Assembly: GCA_022264855.1 (NCBI GenBank)
Contig: JABYQU010000007.1
Span: forward strand, 806,001 to 870,000
From: Lenzites betulinus
Lineage: Eukaryota > Basidiomycota > Agaricomycetes > Polyporales > Polyporaceae
DNA: 64,000 nt
Direction of reading: 5' to 3'
The notes beneath the pieces were generated by a model, which had not been told where the DNA came from, ran no database searches, and saw nothing but the letters and a program-made list of their open reading frames with translations. Below are positions 1 through 12,005 of this stretch, piece by piece (positions within the stretch are counted from its first letter, which is position 1; each line of letters begins with the position of its first letter). Both the position numbers and the translations under genes were made by a program.

Positions 1-315
1 GAGAAACGGGAAGAAGAGGTCGAGCTCAATAGCGGTGCAACAGCGAACTCATCCCAGCCCAAGGTCGAAAAGGTCGAAAAGCAGGGAAACGTCGAGACGC
101 GGGCGAAGAATCTGGAGACTCATCAGGCAATGCTAGACGTGATGAAACAAACTCTCAAGAAACAATGGCCTCAGGTCCCTGACGCCGTCAAGGACAAGAA
201 ACCCCCGTTCGGCTGGAAGCCCGCCGCCGACCTCGTTCGAACCGGCTCGAAGCGCACTTCGCATCTCGCTGGCAACGACGCCAGCGGCAGGACACGCAAA
301 AAAACCAAAGCCTAG
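1..315 (+). CDS. FunK1-type protein kinase, C-terminal tail only (cut by window start)
   Basis: Reading frame 1 is open from the first base to the TAG at 313-315. It encodes about 104 residues of a lysine- and glutamate-rich tail ending in GRTRKKTKA. The same tail closes the two complete FunK1 kinases at 14581-17256 and 30153-32870, including the shared KNLExH and WPQVPDAVKDKKPPF motifs and the basic, nuclear-localisation-like terminus. The catalytic part lies outside the window, so I cannot say whether the gene is intact. It runs on the plus strand, opposite to its nearest copy at 14.6 kb, and about 650 bp downstream of its stop are also shared with that copy. FunK1 kinases are a fungal, mostly basidiomycete family of predicted serine/threonine kinases with poorly known substrates. 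Family assignment is by similarity to the complete copies here. Confidence 0.85.
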   Translation, partial: EKREEEVELNSGATANSSQPKVEKVEKQGNVETRAKNLETHQAMLDVMKQTLKKQWPQVPDAVKDKKPPFGWKPAADLVRTGSKRTSHLAGNDASGRTRKKTKA

Positions 316-965
316 TTCCCTCGAGTGCAACCCCATCCGAGTCTGATCGCACCTGCGATTGCGCTATACCGTATGTTGGGACCATCGCCTCCTCCGCCAT
401 TGTGTCTCTACTGCCATTCCCAGGCGGCCCTGATCGTGCCGCCCTTTTCCATATTCGCTGCCAGGGTGCCCATCCGGACATCCCCCCCCCTCGTCTTGTC
501 CCCCGCATCTGTCCATTTGCTTTTTTTCCCGTACTCCAGCTCTTTCGCTCTCTCATCAGTCCATCAGTCACTCTGCCCCCTCATCGCCCTGCCTCCCCTG
601 TATCAATAACATCTCATGCGTCGCCGTCTCCTGTCCTGTTCCGGTTCTCTACATTACTATACCTATCTCTCAGATGTATATATCCTACTAGTCGCAGAAT
701 GTCGGTCTCAGTATGCCTTTTACGGTGTCGTTCCTCTGGTCGACGACCAGTACCCAGGCAGAATATTTGTGCGCACTCGATAATTATTCCCATTTTCTGA
801 AAACTGACGGAGTAATAGTGCACGCGTGGCCTGGTAACTTTTCTCTCAGTCGCTGGATCGGGGCTCATTAAAACTGTGATGATGTACCAGAGAATCTGAG
901 ACGTTGACTGTGATACGATACATGTGCTAAACGAATGATGGCAGTCCAAGCTGCAGTCCCTATGG
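316..965. repeat. Conserved 3' flank shared with FunK1 copy 2
   Basis: This non-coding flank matches, in reverse orientation, the sequence downstream of the kinase at 14581 (about 13950-14580). The similarity runs past the pyrimidine-rich 3' UTR, through the CTAGTCGCAGAATGTCGGTC segment near 690-710, to AGTCCAAGCTGCAG near 940-955. The match is diverged but collinear by eye. The copy downstream of 32870 shares only about the first 410 bp. I see no convincing gene in it. Confidence 0.7.
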
Positions 966-1054
966 ACAATCGACACGGCGGTGGGTAAATTTGCTCCTGT
1001 AGAGGAAGCCGCACCCCTCTTCCACAATTGAGGTAGTACATATCACGGCACGAT

Positions 1055-1465
1055 TTATAGGAAGGCCAGGACGGAGAGACCTCCCGCTGCAATGACGCCA
1101 AGAGCTACGGCCTGCGGTGTGGAGCCGAGTGCAGGTGATGCTCCGGAGGTAGCTAGTACTATGTTAGCGGTGCCGTTGGCCTGGCGGCTCAGTAGTTAGC
1201 CTCTGTCTAGCAAGTATCGAGCTGGCATTCAAGATACAACTTACACCGACGCAGCCCTGGGGGCCCGAGCACCCCATATTCCTGTTCTCAGCGATGACGT
1301 TCGCCTGGAGGGGATCTATAGGAGCAGGGGATGCAGACACTGAGAGGTTGGCTGTCAATCAGTACGTCTGATGAGGGAGTACGGCCAGGTGCTATGGAAC
1401 ATACCGAAAGCGATGGAGAGAGCAAAAACGAGAGTGAGGGTCTGGATGGCGCGTGCGTACATCAT
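1055..1465 (-). CDS. Small secreted protein with a GPI-anchor-like tail (97 aa)
   Basis: Three exons (1405-1465, 1245-1351, 1055-1180) with 53-nt and 64-nt GT-AG introns join into a closed 97-residue frame that no single open frame shows. The protein starts MMYARAIQTLTLVFALSIAF, a plausible signal peptide, followed by a short mature part with two cysteines (GCSGPQGCVG) and an NGT glycosylation site. It ends in the hydrophobic stretch AVALGVIAAGGLSVLAFL directly before TAA. A signal peptide plus a C-terminal hydrophobic tail with small residues before it is the usual layout of a GPI-anchored surface protein, though a single-pass membrane protein is also possible. I recognise no family. Frame closure and good splice sites support the model; expression is not shown. 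Confidence 0.6.
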
Positions 1466-2234
1466 GAATTGTGCGGTTGACTGATAAAAATAAGCTGGTG
1501 GGTGGTATCTCGAGTGTGTGGTATATGGCCTGCGGACGGTGACGGCAGAAGTGGACTCGTCCGAGAGACGTTAGGACACGTTAGGGCGCGCAGGAGGTCG
1601 GTCAACGAACGGTGGGGCCTTGATGGTGGCCTGTTCTATTTATCTGTGTGATCATCGCTAGTCAATTTCTTTTTGGACAGTCCCTTGTACTTAAGCGGCG
1701 GGAGGGAGGAGACCGTGTTCTGGTATTCGTGAATCGTTGCAAAGGGAATGCCAAATGCGGAAGAATACACGTGGATATTACAAGCGCCCGTCGGCTTCCG
1801 CCTTTGTTGCCGACCACCACCTTGTTCATGTTATTGCTGCTCGTCAACGTCTGCGGTGTATACGAACAACGCACGCTGCAGAGGAATACCTGAAGCCTGC
1901 CATCCAAGCATGAGCTGACAAGGACCGTTGCCAAGGTATGCCCACAGCTGGATGCGGCTTCTTCGGCAAATTCGCTTCGACATGGGAGGAAATTCGGTCT
2001 CTTCCTGCTGAGTCGGAGCGACAATGCTGAGGTAAATCGACGACACACCAGCATCCTCTTGGGACGACGTCACGACAATCTATCATAGCCAAGCATTGCG
2101 AGGACTGTATAAAGGGTTCACCCAAGACGGTAAAACGCAGACGCGTCGGACAGAGGTTAGAGTAAAAGGTCTTCGCGTTCGTACAACATTGCTGATGACA
2201 GTAAATTCGACTCTAGGCGTCTCGCCACACCGCT

Positions 2235-2513
2235 CTATCGCCACACTGAGATGATACGCGTTGGCACTTGACCAGTGAGCGAAAAATACGGCTGAGGGAG
2301 CGCAAGCGCCCCCAGCTCCTCGTCGAGATATCGCGGCGCAGGTGTGCTGTCACTCGCGCCCACGTCCCGTCTTTCGTCCTCTGGAGGAAGAACTGCTCTT
2401 GCAACGTTAGTTTAGCCGCCTCGGCTTGCCCCGGAGCTGCGTCACTCACGAGTTTCGAGCTGGAGCCCGAAGACAAAGTCGAAGGCCGCCTTCATCACGT
2501 CGATGAATGTCAT
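2235..2513 (-). CDS. Small hypothetical protein, two exons (73 aa)
   Basis: ATG at 2511-2513 opens exon 2450-2513. It splices through a 57-nt intron with a GTGAGT donor, a CTAAC branch sequence and a CAG acceptor into exon 2235-2392, closing a 73-residue frame ending VPTRIISVWR. The N-terminus (MTFIDVMKAAFDFVFGL) is moderately hydrophobic and the middle is acidic and proline-rich. No family is recognised. The good intron signals are the main support; the gene could extend further or be spurious. Confidence 0.35.
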
Positions 2514-3471
2514 TCTTCTGGTGTGTGTGGATCGGGGAGGCGAGGGCGAGGAATACGGCGGCTTCTGGTGAGTTGGATCGCTCCTGTTTGCACGGTACGC
2601 TTTTCTATGAGCTGCGTAGACAAAAGGCTTTGGCCGTCTAGCGAGGCCGTATGCGTGCTCAATCACATCTGCAGCACAGTTGTGAGCACCGCATGTTAAA
2701 ATGTGCGTATAGAAACTGTCAAGAACAGCTCTTTGTGGATTCTTTATGCTACGAACTGATATCCGAGGTATGACAAGCAAATGCCTTTGGCTATCTTGGT
2801 CATGTATCGCCGTTTTACTATGCTCGTTTGATGACTCCTACACACTACACCACGTGTGGGGTTTGGAATGGCTTTGAGGTGTGTATTGGACGTCACTGAG
2901 TAGAGATCGTGGCGCGTGCCAAGACCCACGTCTCGCCTCACGTCGTAGACGTATATCAATATTCGAGTTAGACATTCCTTTGCGTTGCACATATTACGCT
3001 GTGCTTTCATGTTCTCTGATTGCAGGTACGAAGCAATTCTACGCGTCGAACGCTATGCCGAAACCCTGCTGACTAATGCTACTTCATTTTGGTAGCCCAC
3101 GTTCGGATGCCACAGGAACGCAGACCGGCCCGCAGTGTTGACACAGCTGAACGCGGTCACGTTGTGAAACGCGATCGCGGAAGACCGACGAGTTCGAGGT
3201 ATCATATCAGCCCCTCGTGGGCGATAGACGATAAGCCCGGATTTACTCAGGCTTTGCGTCCTTATCTCGCTGAACCGCGGCCGCACAATGTAATGTTGCC
3301 GATACGGTGTCCCATCGGATTCATGACCGAGCGCCTTGGAAGAGCTTGGAAGGCGCGAAGGACGAGGTGCAAGACCGTTATGCCGTACTGTCGATAGCCG
3401 CCACCGTTCAAAATGGTTCATGACTCCGGGCTCGCGCGCCGCCCACGCCGTCAAGCCGTCCCGCTGCGGGG
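2514..3471. other. Intergenic, no gene recognised
   Basis: Only short or antisense open frames occur here. The last part, up to 3471, is the amidase promoter region. Confidence 0.5.
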
Positions 3472-3477
3472 TATAAA
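3472..3477 (+). promoter_or_regulatory. TATA box of the amidase gene
   Basis: TATAAA lies 54-59 nt before the chosen amidase start codon in a GC-rich context, a typical fungal spacing. Confidence 0.5.
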
Positions 3478-3530
3478 GACGGGCGCGCGTCGCCTGGCTC
3501 GCTGGCCTCTCATCCGACGCGTGTCCGACG

Positions 3531-5824
3531 ATGAAGATGCAGCTCAACGGCGTTCTCGCGGGCTTCGCCATCGGCCTCGCGACCCTCAGTGCCGTTACGG
3601 CCGTCCAAGTCAACATCCAACACACCGGACGGACGCTGACTCTGGGCAATGTCTCGTACTTCGTGCCGCCGACCCCGGTGTCGACGCTGAGCAATGCGGC
3701 ACTTCTTGTCAAGCCCGCGTCCGGAGGCCTGATTCCTTTTTCGGTGATCCCGACTTCGAAGTTGGTGTTCGACGAGAAGGCGTTGGAGGATACCGTGTCA
3801 ATATGGTCTGCCCGCGATGACGTCTGGAGCGAAGCGTTCTTGACAGGTATGCCTTCAGCAGTCTGTAGTCGTGACGTACGCTGACATACTTGTGCGCTGT
3901 GAAACAGGCGTGTACGTTACTTTCAATGGCACACGCGGGATACCGGCAACATCCCTCGTGAGCGCGCAGAAGAAATTCGGCATCGAGTTTGTGCTGCGTT
4001 CCAAAAGCTTCTTGCTCGGTGTCGATCTGAAGACGCCGCTTCCGTCGGGGCCATACTTCTTGGAGCCAGCGACCGGCAACATCTTCGAAGGTCAGATCCC
4101 GCGTCATGTCAGCGTTCAGGGACTTGTATCTGAATAATCGCGCAGCTTACCGTCTATACAACGACGAAAACCAGTCTTTCCTGTACGGAACGGTGCCCGA
4201 CGGCGACGGCGGCTACCAGATTCTCTCTGCCCGGGCTCCGGGTGCGGCAACAGAGACCATCGGCGTCCTCTCGCGGTTGTACTTCACCCCCACCGCCGCG
4301 AAGCCGCTCGCCGGGTTCCGTCTTGCCGTGAAGGACATCTTCGACATCAAAGGGCTGCGCACCGGGTGCGGCAACCGCGCGTTCTGGCAGCTGTACGCGC
4401 CCAAGACGCAGACTGCCCCAGCCATCCAGCGGCTGCTCGACGGCGGGATGGTGCTCGTGGGCAAGGCGAAGACGTCGCAGTTCGCGAACGGGGAGACGGC
4501 GACGGACGACTGGGTCGACCTCCACGCGCCCTACAACCCGCGCGGGGACGGCTACCAGGACGGGAGCAGCTCGTCAACGGGGCCCGGGACGGCGACCGCG
4601 GCGTACCCGTGGTTGGACTTTGCTGTCGGGAGCGACACTGGAGGATCGATGCGCGGCCCGGCTGGCGCGAACGGCGTGTTTGGGAATCGCCCCTCGCATG
4701 GCGCCGTCAGCTTGGACGATGTGATGCCGCTCTCGCCCGAGTTGGACACGGCGGGGATCTTCTCTAGGGACGCCAAGAAATGGGCGACCGCTGGTCAATG
4801 GTGGTATCAGAACTTCACTTCGGTCAGTCACAGGCAGTATCATTGCGGCCTTCAGGTGCTGACCTGTCATTACAGTTCTCGCAGTTCCCCAAGAAGATCA
4901 TCTTCCCCACAGACTTCTTCGGTAGTAGCTTCCTGACGAACCCTCCCGCTGCCGGCACGGCTAGCGCGACGTTCAACACGTTCATCACTAGGCTCGAAGG
5001 CTTCTTGAACACCACACGGACCGAAACTTCGCTGGCCGGCATGTGGAACGCCACGAAGCCTGCGAACGTCTCGGCGCCGACGTTGCAAGCGTTGCTGTCG
5101 ACGACATACGCGGACCTCATCACCCTCGACCAGATCGCGCTCGTCGCGGACCCGTTCTTCGCAGACTTCGGCGCCGCCAATGGCGGGCGGACGCCCTTTG
5201 TCAACCCCGCGCCGCTCGCTCGCTGGGGGTACGGCCGCGCACTGCCGGCCGGACGCAAAGAGGAGGCCTTGGCGAACAAAACGATCTTCATGGACTGGTT
5301 CGCGAGCAAGGTCGTCAAGGCGGGCGATCCGAAGACGTGCGCGGACGCGATCTTCCTCTACCCTCAGAGCTCCGGCGGAACTAACTATAGGAACCGTTAC
5401 ATCAGGTATGTCTTTGCCCGGGTCGCTGTGAAGTGTGATCGCTAACGTGCTTCTCCCACAGCGCCCCCACAGCGCCCATTGGATTCTCGTCGGGGAGAAT
5501 CGCCGTCCATGGGGAGGTCCCGGACATGGTCGTGCCTAGTGAGTCCTGTGTGGCTGGTATCTGGAGTTGAGATCCTGTGCTGACTGCCTCACGTAGTCGG
5601 TGAGGCACCTTTCAATTCGACCGTCACTGGGCAAACAGAATTCCTCCCCGTTACACTGAGCTTCGTGACTGCGAAGGGATGTGTAAGTGGCTCCCGTTGT
5701 CCGATTTGCTACCTGGACCTAACGCGGATTGTCTCAGGACCTTATGCTGTTCAACCTCTTCGCCGCGTTGCAGGACGCGGGAATCATCAAACCTGTGGGA
5801 GCAGGGTCGCGGTTGTTCGCTTAG
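3531..5824 (+). CDS. Secreted amidase-signature hydrolase (651 aa, 7 exons)
   Basis: Exons 3531-3846, 3908-4090, 4146-4822, 4876-5405, 5462-5538, 5597-5682 and 5738-5824 sum to 652 codons. The protein begins with a signal peptide ([20 protein letters not shown]). It then has a roughly 200-residue N-terminal region of the kind found in front of fungal amidase-signature enzymes, followed by the amidase domain. The Ser-cisSer-Lys triad is visible: Lys229 in AVKDIFD, the serine run at 307-310 in GSSSSTGP for the cis-serine, and nucleophile Ser334 in [11 protein letters not shown]. Family members hydrolyse amide or ester bonds; the natural substrate cannot be read from sequence, but secretion suggests an extracellular amide. 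The 55-nt intron after residue 166 was chosen because a shorter option would be only 29 nt. A TATA box lies just upstream. Family confidence is high, substrate unknown. Confidence 0.92.
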
Positions 5825-6235
5825 TAGGTGTACGGCTCTGTGAGGGATGCTATACGTATGCCGCGATTCGTGTAAAAATTCCAGAGGACGCTCTGCATGA
5901 GCAAAAATCTAATGTTGAGTCGGTTGAATTCAAACGCGCGCTGCGGACGTCGCGGGAACAAGTAATCGAAAGTCCATGGTCAGAGCGCGGCCACATGGTA
6001 AATTCACGATGATTGAATATATACGTAGAAAGCTGCAACGATGGCGTGAATACAGAGCACCGGCACCTACCGCTGCAGCCGCCCCGCTACGGGGGCAGTA
6101 GTAGTACCCGCTCGTACTGGTAGGTATCATGTCCGTAGTATATATACTGCTCTAATTATGAATAAGTGCTATACATATATATACATGTGCTGCAAGGATT
6201 TCGTAGGACGATAGATCGGCGGACGGGAAACCAGC
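5825..6235. other. Intergenic, no gene seen
   Basis: AT-richer spacer with TATATA runs near 6140-6185. No supported coding frame. Confidence 0.5.
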
Positions 6236-6239
6236 AAAA
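6236..6239 (-). terminator. RNA polymerase III T-run after tRNA-Thr
   Basis: On the minus strand a TTTT run follows the tRNA 3' end within 8 nt, the minimal Pol III terminator. Confidence 0.55.
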
Positions 6240-6243
6240 TAAT

Positions 6244-6339
6244 TTCCCGCTAGCCGACTTGAACGACTGACCTCGTCATTTGGTTTTTGTATCAGGAGAT
6301 AATACTAGTGACGCGCTCTACCAGCTGAGCTAAGCGGGA
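6244..6339 (-). tRNA. tRNA-Thr (anticodon AGT) with a 23-nt intron
   Basis: On the minus strand the cloverleaf folds completely. The acceptor stem is TCCCGCT/AGCGGGA, the D arm GCTC-AGCTGGTA-GAGC, the anticodon stem CGTCA/TGACG and the T arm AGTCG-TTCAAGT-CGGCT (one G-T pair). The loop reads CTAGTA, giving anticodon AGT at 6304-6306 and reading ACU/ACC threonine codons after A34 deamination. A 23-nt intron (6280-6302) sits one base 3' of the anticodon, the canonical position. Removing it leaves 73 nt including the discriminator base. Internal A and B boxes are intact. Confidence 0.93.
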
Positions 6340-6636
6340 GTTACGAGAAGGAGCTGTAACCACATTACATTTAGATTGTGGCGTGGGTGACGGTAGCCGG
6401 CAACGACTTCCTTCAATGATGTACTATGCATCATAGTACACCCCCTCCACTCCCGTATTACTCTGCACTCTCTGTCCGGGACTCGTTCGTTGATGCTCAT
6501 CGACATCACATAAACTGGCGCGGACTCCTGTACGTTCAAGGACCCCAGATCTCCTGCTAATACTTATAGCTACGTACTCGGAATACAGACATCCCATACA
6601 GCTCGGAAGTGAATCACCTGCAGTGTGTTGCCCAGG

Positions 6637-9600
6637 ATGAATTCGTACCCACCAGAGCTGCTCTATCAGCTGGCACCCGTAATGTTCGTCGCCGGACTCG
6701 ACGCACAGACGCCGCAGACTCCGCAGCCACCGACGGATACACCTCCAACGCCGTCGGCTCAGCAGCCACCGCGACAAGACTCCTTCCAGGTGCTCGCACT
6801 CAGACTGAGGGACGCGTTGCGAGCGCAGAGAAAGATTGCCATTTGGCAGCCGGAGAAGTCTAAGACCTTCCATATCGTGCTTGTCGACAAGGTGCGCGTC
6901 CTTGACCGTTGATTGAAGTCAGTATGTGACAACACCGTAGGATATCCCATTCCCGCCCCGCAAAACAGTCCAACCAGATCACCCCCAGTACAACTCGTCC
7001 CACTCTCCTGTGTCACCCCTCACCCCTACATCACCGCTGTACCCTGACGGCATTATCGCACCCATATGGATTCGCAAGCATATGAACCTGCTCCCCTCTG
7101 TCTTCGTCATGTTCATGCGCATATACGAGTCTCCGCCGCCCCAAACCGGCCAAACAGAGCGAGACCGCGAAGTTGAGGAGAAACGACGCGATACTGAGCT
7201 TTCAGCGGAAATCGCTCAAAGAAAGAAGAGCACGAACGAGCGTGGCTTGAAACTAACAGTCGTACTTATGGCCAGCCGACGAATGCTTGGTGGGTGAATA
7301 TGCTGGCTCCAGCTACTATTCACACCACTAACGGGATAATAGACGACCCAACCTTGGACGGGCGGCTTACCTTTATTAGGAGACAGAGCGGGTTGGATCC
7401 CCGCGCCGCGTTATTCGTCCTCAGCCCGGTCTCTCCTGCTGAGATTGGTGAATTTGTGCGCAGGTATGTCGCATAATTCAAGCAAATTGCAGACTGCAGA
7501 CCTCCATCAAACAGTTTGCAAGACGCCTTATGGGAGCCTGCCCTGGACTACTACACAAACCACTCGAAGCGTGTTAGGAGGAAGCGCAATAGGCATTCCC
7601 AGGCTACCTCTTACCAACTTCCGCTGTCCCCGATGGCCAGCGCAGGTGTGGCGCGACCGCTTCGTCCCGAAGGATGGACCGTCCGATACGAGTATAAGAT
7701 GGCGTGTTTTGCCGAGTTCCGAGGAGAGGATCAGGTTGCGCTGAAGTAAGTGGGACGTCTTGTACGGTTGTGCGATTTGTCTGAGAAACTTCAGGCATTA
7801 TCAGGACGCGTATTCGACGCTCATCATAATGTTCGGCTCCACTGCCATTCTGCCTCCCCGCACCAAGCGATGGGCTGAAGCTAAAGTATTGGCAGACTGT
7901 ATCAACGTCAAGGTACGTAGCCCCTGCTTGTACACACTCCGTCTGATAGTAAATACAATCGTGCAACAAGATTGTGAAGTTGTACTTGTACAACAACGAA
8001 CATGCGCTCGCTCTGTCGCACCAGAATAGCCACATGCGGAAGTTTGCTGATTTCTCACGTGGTTGGGGCATTGGTGAAGAAACGTTTGAGTTTTGGAGTT
8101 GGCTCGCCCGCCAGTGAGTCGTCTACCTCACCCACTGAAACTCTGGGTTGACACGGCCAACGCAGACATCGTGTGTTTGCTGAGCTACTTGAGCAAGGTA
8201 CACGCTCCACCCTCAAGATCCCGTCTGCCTATCCGACTCCTACACCCTCGCCTGCAGTCCTTGCGGGGCAATCTCTGGAGGCGTCGCAGATGGGACTCGA
8301 CGTGATGCGGGTACTTGGTATCAATCCGAACCAGGCTCTGCAACACCCGGGCTTCTATTACTATATGGCTGCGCGGTGCACAGAACGACGACGAGAGCGA
8401 TTCCTCCTAGCGGTTGAGTCTGAGGTAGTGTATATGCACTCGTTAGTGCAACGGGCCTTCTGACGTTACATCCAGGGAGATGGCCAGCAGTCGAATTCGC
8501 CCGGATTCGTCAATGAAAGGAAGGTAGATCACCTGGCTATCGTCTTGGAGGTCAGCATCACACGCCTCGTCATGCTCGTGCCATACTCACGACATGCTCA
8601 TACAGCTGTACACTCGCGCATATGAGCTATTCAAGAAGTGGAGCCCACAAGGCGTACAGAATCTAGGACGCCTGACACTGTGGATTGCGTACCGTATTGC
8701 TCAGACATACTACGAGTCAGGCAAATTCGACATGGCTGTTAGGTTCGTAGGCGACGTATATCATAGGAGTTATTCTGATGTCTCATCCCGTATCAGGTTC
8801 TTCGAGCGCATCGCTAAGACGTACCGCAAGGAGAGCTGGGAGTCGCTCCTCCACCCGTTGCTCTCGCAGTGGTATGCTTGTGCACAACAGCTCGGCGACA
8901 TGGAGCTTAGTGTGAAGCTATTGACTGAAATGCTGGCTTACGGTTCGTCCGACGTCACTTCATAGCGCTATTGACCATTAAGTGGACATATACTATGTAG
9001 GTACGAATGCCTCTGCAGATGACCGCGATGCGTTGCAGGAAGACCTCCTTGCCGTGCTCAAGGTTGGTCTCTGTTTCACGTGTATGACTAGCGCTGATCA
9101 TCGGTGTCGGTGCAGAGCACCGTGCCTGCTAGTACTGAGGAGCCTGTCGTCGTGGATCTCTCTGACTCCAAACCTATCCGTAAGTGCCTAAAGACATCGT
9201 GAGCGGCTAATGGCTCAGGAAAACCTCTGCAGTGGATGTATCAGTAGTATTCTGGGATTCTGAAATCAACGTCGGCGAGCAGGCGCCGTTCCAGATTCTC
9301 CTGTCATCTCAAACACACGTCTCTTTGTCGTCAATACCGTTCACTCAGCTCGCCATTCACTTCAACGCGGACGTGCCGCCCGTCGTGGTTGAACACCTGC
9401 AACCTGATCTGGATGCCGGTATTCCCTCTGTGCAACGGTTTGACTTGGGACTACTGGTTGTGTCTCCTGTGGTCGCTGAACCGATCGAGAAGCAGGCTGT
9501 ATTGCGATGGGGCCCCCAATCGACGATTGTGTTCACTGGAATTGTTTCGTCCCCCCTGCCCATGCACATCACAGTACGCGCTCGTTCTCGCTGCTTTCGA

Positions 9601-11356
9601 AATCGTGATGCTGACCGAGTGGCAACAGGTTTCCAAGCTGGTATTCACGATTAAAGTGAACAGCTGGTGGATAGAAGTGCCCATCGTGCCCGAGGCCACC
9701 AGGGACGAGCACGCGCTCATCGCCGCCCGCTGGCTCTCTGCGCTCAATCCACCGCGCTTCGTTCCGATTCGCCGCCAGGATCACTCGGGGGTGAAGGTTC
9801 GCTATCGCCCCCACCAAGTGCAGGTCGCGATTTCGCACGAGGGGCCAGCGTATATAGGGGAGGAGTTCCCGATCGAGATCAACATCACGAATCAGGATGA
9901 CAGGGAGCTGGATGTGGTGCTCGATGTTCTGTTACAGCCTACGGAGATTGACGAAGCAGGTGAGCAACCCACTATGGGCTGTTGCCATATCCTGCGGGTA
10001 CTGATACAGCACATTATACAGTGAACCACATCGCGATGGACGACCAGCGTTCTACCAGTTTGCTCAAGGCTGTCGCATGTGGTGTGCTCGCCCCGGGGGT
10101 AACCGTGCTGAAAAAGCTGTTCCTCGCTAACACCGGTGCCCCTGGGGACCGCGTCATCGACATCTCGGTGCAATCGCATTCGACCGCGCAGCTGCCCGTC
10201 TCGCCCACCTCTCCCAAATCGCCGACTAGCCCCACCGCACCTTCGACCGTCGACAGAAGCGAGACTCTGCGTACGCTTACGATTGACGTGACGCAACCCG
10301 TGCGGATCGAGCATGCCGTCACATATAAGCGGCCGACCAAGCCCCAGCCAGGGCTGGCGGACCTGGCGACGTTCGAAGGCGGGCATAGGGACGAGGCGGC
10401 GGCGGTTGAGGCCTTGGTCACGAGTGTCGTCTCGATCATCGCACCCTCGGGCCTGGTCATCGAGGATGTGGTATTGCATCGTAAGGTTAGTTCGCACAAT
10501 ACACTCTTCAAGGCATTCCCGCGTTAAGTATACCTGCAGGATGATGAACTCGCAGAAGTTATTGACTGTTCGGTGGATCAAGACGACTTCAGCGGAGGTG
10601 CGTGAATCCCGCGCTGTGCCAGGCCCGGTGGCTCATGTGCGCAGAGTGGCTCGCTGGCGACGAGCTGTGCGATAGATGCCGGGTCAGCGTCATCCCGGAT
10701 GAGGAGCATCCGGAGGAGACCATCCCTGGCCCCGGAGACTACGAGGTCACCTGGAGAAGGCAAGTCTACCTTCCACAGTCGCACGAACGACGCATCTCAT
10801 GCATGTGTCCCCCAGGCTCCTCCGAGACGGAAGTCACGGCTCGCGCTCATCAACGCGCTTCCCCCTCCCCCCACTCTGTCCCCCCTCCGACGGGCTCATC
10901 GCACTCCTCGACGCGCCGACGACCGCGCGCCTCCACACGCCCATCCCCCTGCGCCTCACGCTGCGCAACCGGCACCCGACGCGCACCGCGACCGCCACGG
11001 TGCAGCTCGAGCCCGACACGGCCGACGCGTTCGTCGTCGCCGGGCTCCGGCACGGACGCATGCCCGTGCTCCTCCCTGGGCAGGAGGACGCGCTCACGTG
11101 GAACCTGATCCCGCTGCAGTGCGGTCTCGTGCGCATCCCGCGCGTCAAGGTGCTCGACCGGCGCAGTGCGGTGCAGCTCGCGGGCGGCACGCCGCCGCCG
11201 GGCGCGGGCGGGGCGGACGCGGTGCAGACGGAGGGCGACGAGGTGGAGATCGTGGACGTGCGGTGGGATGGACGACCTGAGCGGATCGAGGACGGGGATG
11301 GGAAGGAAGTGCGGGTCGCGAAGGGGCACGAGGCGTACGTGCTTGTGTTGCCTTGA
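6637..11356 (+). CDS. TRAPPC11: TRAPPC11 / foie gras homologue, TRAPP complex subunit
   Basis: The start MNSYPPELLYQLAPVMFVAG is the characteristic N-terminus of fungal TRAPPC11. About a dozen exons follow (first 6637-6891, then from 6940). They include the foie gras region (roughly 7750-9050, with HPGFYYYMAARCTERRRERF near 8340-8400) and a long C-terminal beta-rich gryzun-type part ending at the TGA at 11354-11356. TRAPPC11 belongs to the TRAPPIII-type tethering complex and acts in ER-to-Golgi traffic and autophagy. The last exon is very GC-rich. A stretch of its coding sequence near 10100-10262 (VLKKLFLANTGAPGD) has been copied into both arms of the inverted duplication at 18.1 and 29.2 kb. 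The identity is firm; individual exon borders between 7.4 and 9.3 kb are approximate. Confidence 0.9.
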
Positions 11357-12005
11357 GGTGGCGGGGTGTGGTATACCCGGCGATTGTGATTGGTACGTTT
11401 CTGCTTGTCATTGTGAGCGATGTTGGTCTGAATGTGCGTAGTTGTAGATAAGCAATTGAGTTTGGATGGACGGCCGTAGTCCCTTTGCTTCTCTATGTGT
11501 TGACAGCGGTCATATAGACTGTGTTCTTCAGCATACAGCATCCGTCCTGCGGCTGGAAGAAGGTCACGAGGTTCGATGTCCCCGCACGCCGAGCTATTTG
11601 GGTAACATTACGGAGAAGCCGGGACCCGTAACGGTGTAAGCGAGCGTGCCCATCTGACCGCCATATTATTGCAAGGAACAATCCCACTAGGGGCCGACAT
11701 ATATTGCCAAGCATCGTCGTATCCCATCTAGAGCTGGTGGGTCTCGTACACACATCAGTCTTGTATCGGCTGACACTAATAGCAGTATCCACCTAGTCGG
11801 ACCGACTAACAACGCGGCCTGCGGACCTTGCGTACACTGAGAGTCATATCGTCATAACATGGTACACTCGCTGTCCTGCGCGCTAACACCGACTACTGCT
11901 ACACATGTCTCCAGTAAACCAATGGCGGCCATATCAACCCGCGTCAACCCTGAGACTCCCAGAGAAGTCGAGTACGAATAGCCCCAGTCGTGGACGGCGG
12001 TCGGC
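11357..12005. other. Intergenic between TRAPPC11 and metallothionein
   Basis: Convergent 3' ends of two genes. No coding frame is supported. Confidence 0.5.

Noticed and set aside
4091..4119. 29-nt intron in the amidase gene
   Set aside because: A 55-nt intron with the same donor and a better acceptor (4145) keeps the frame and fits normal intron length.
4154..4577. Long antisense frames across the amidase gene
   Set aside because: They are shadows of the GC-rich amidase exon. The plus strand has conserved catalytic motifs.
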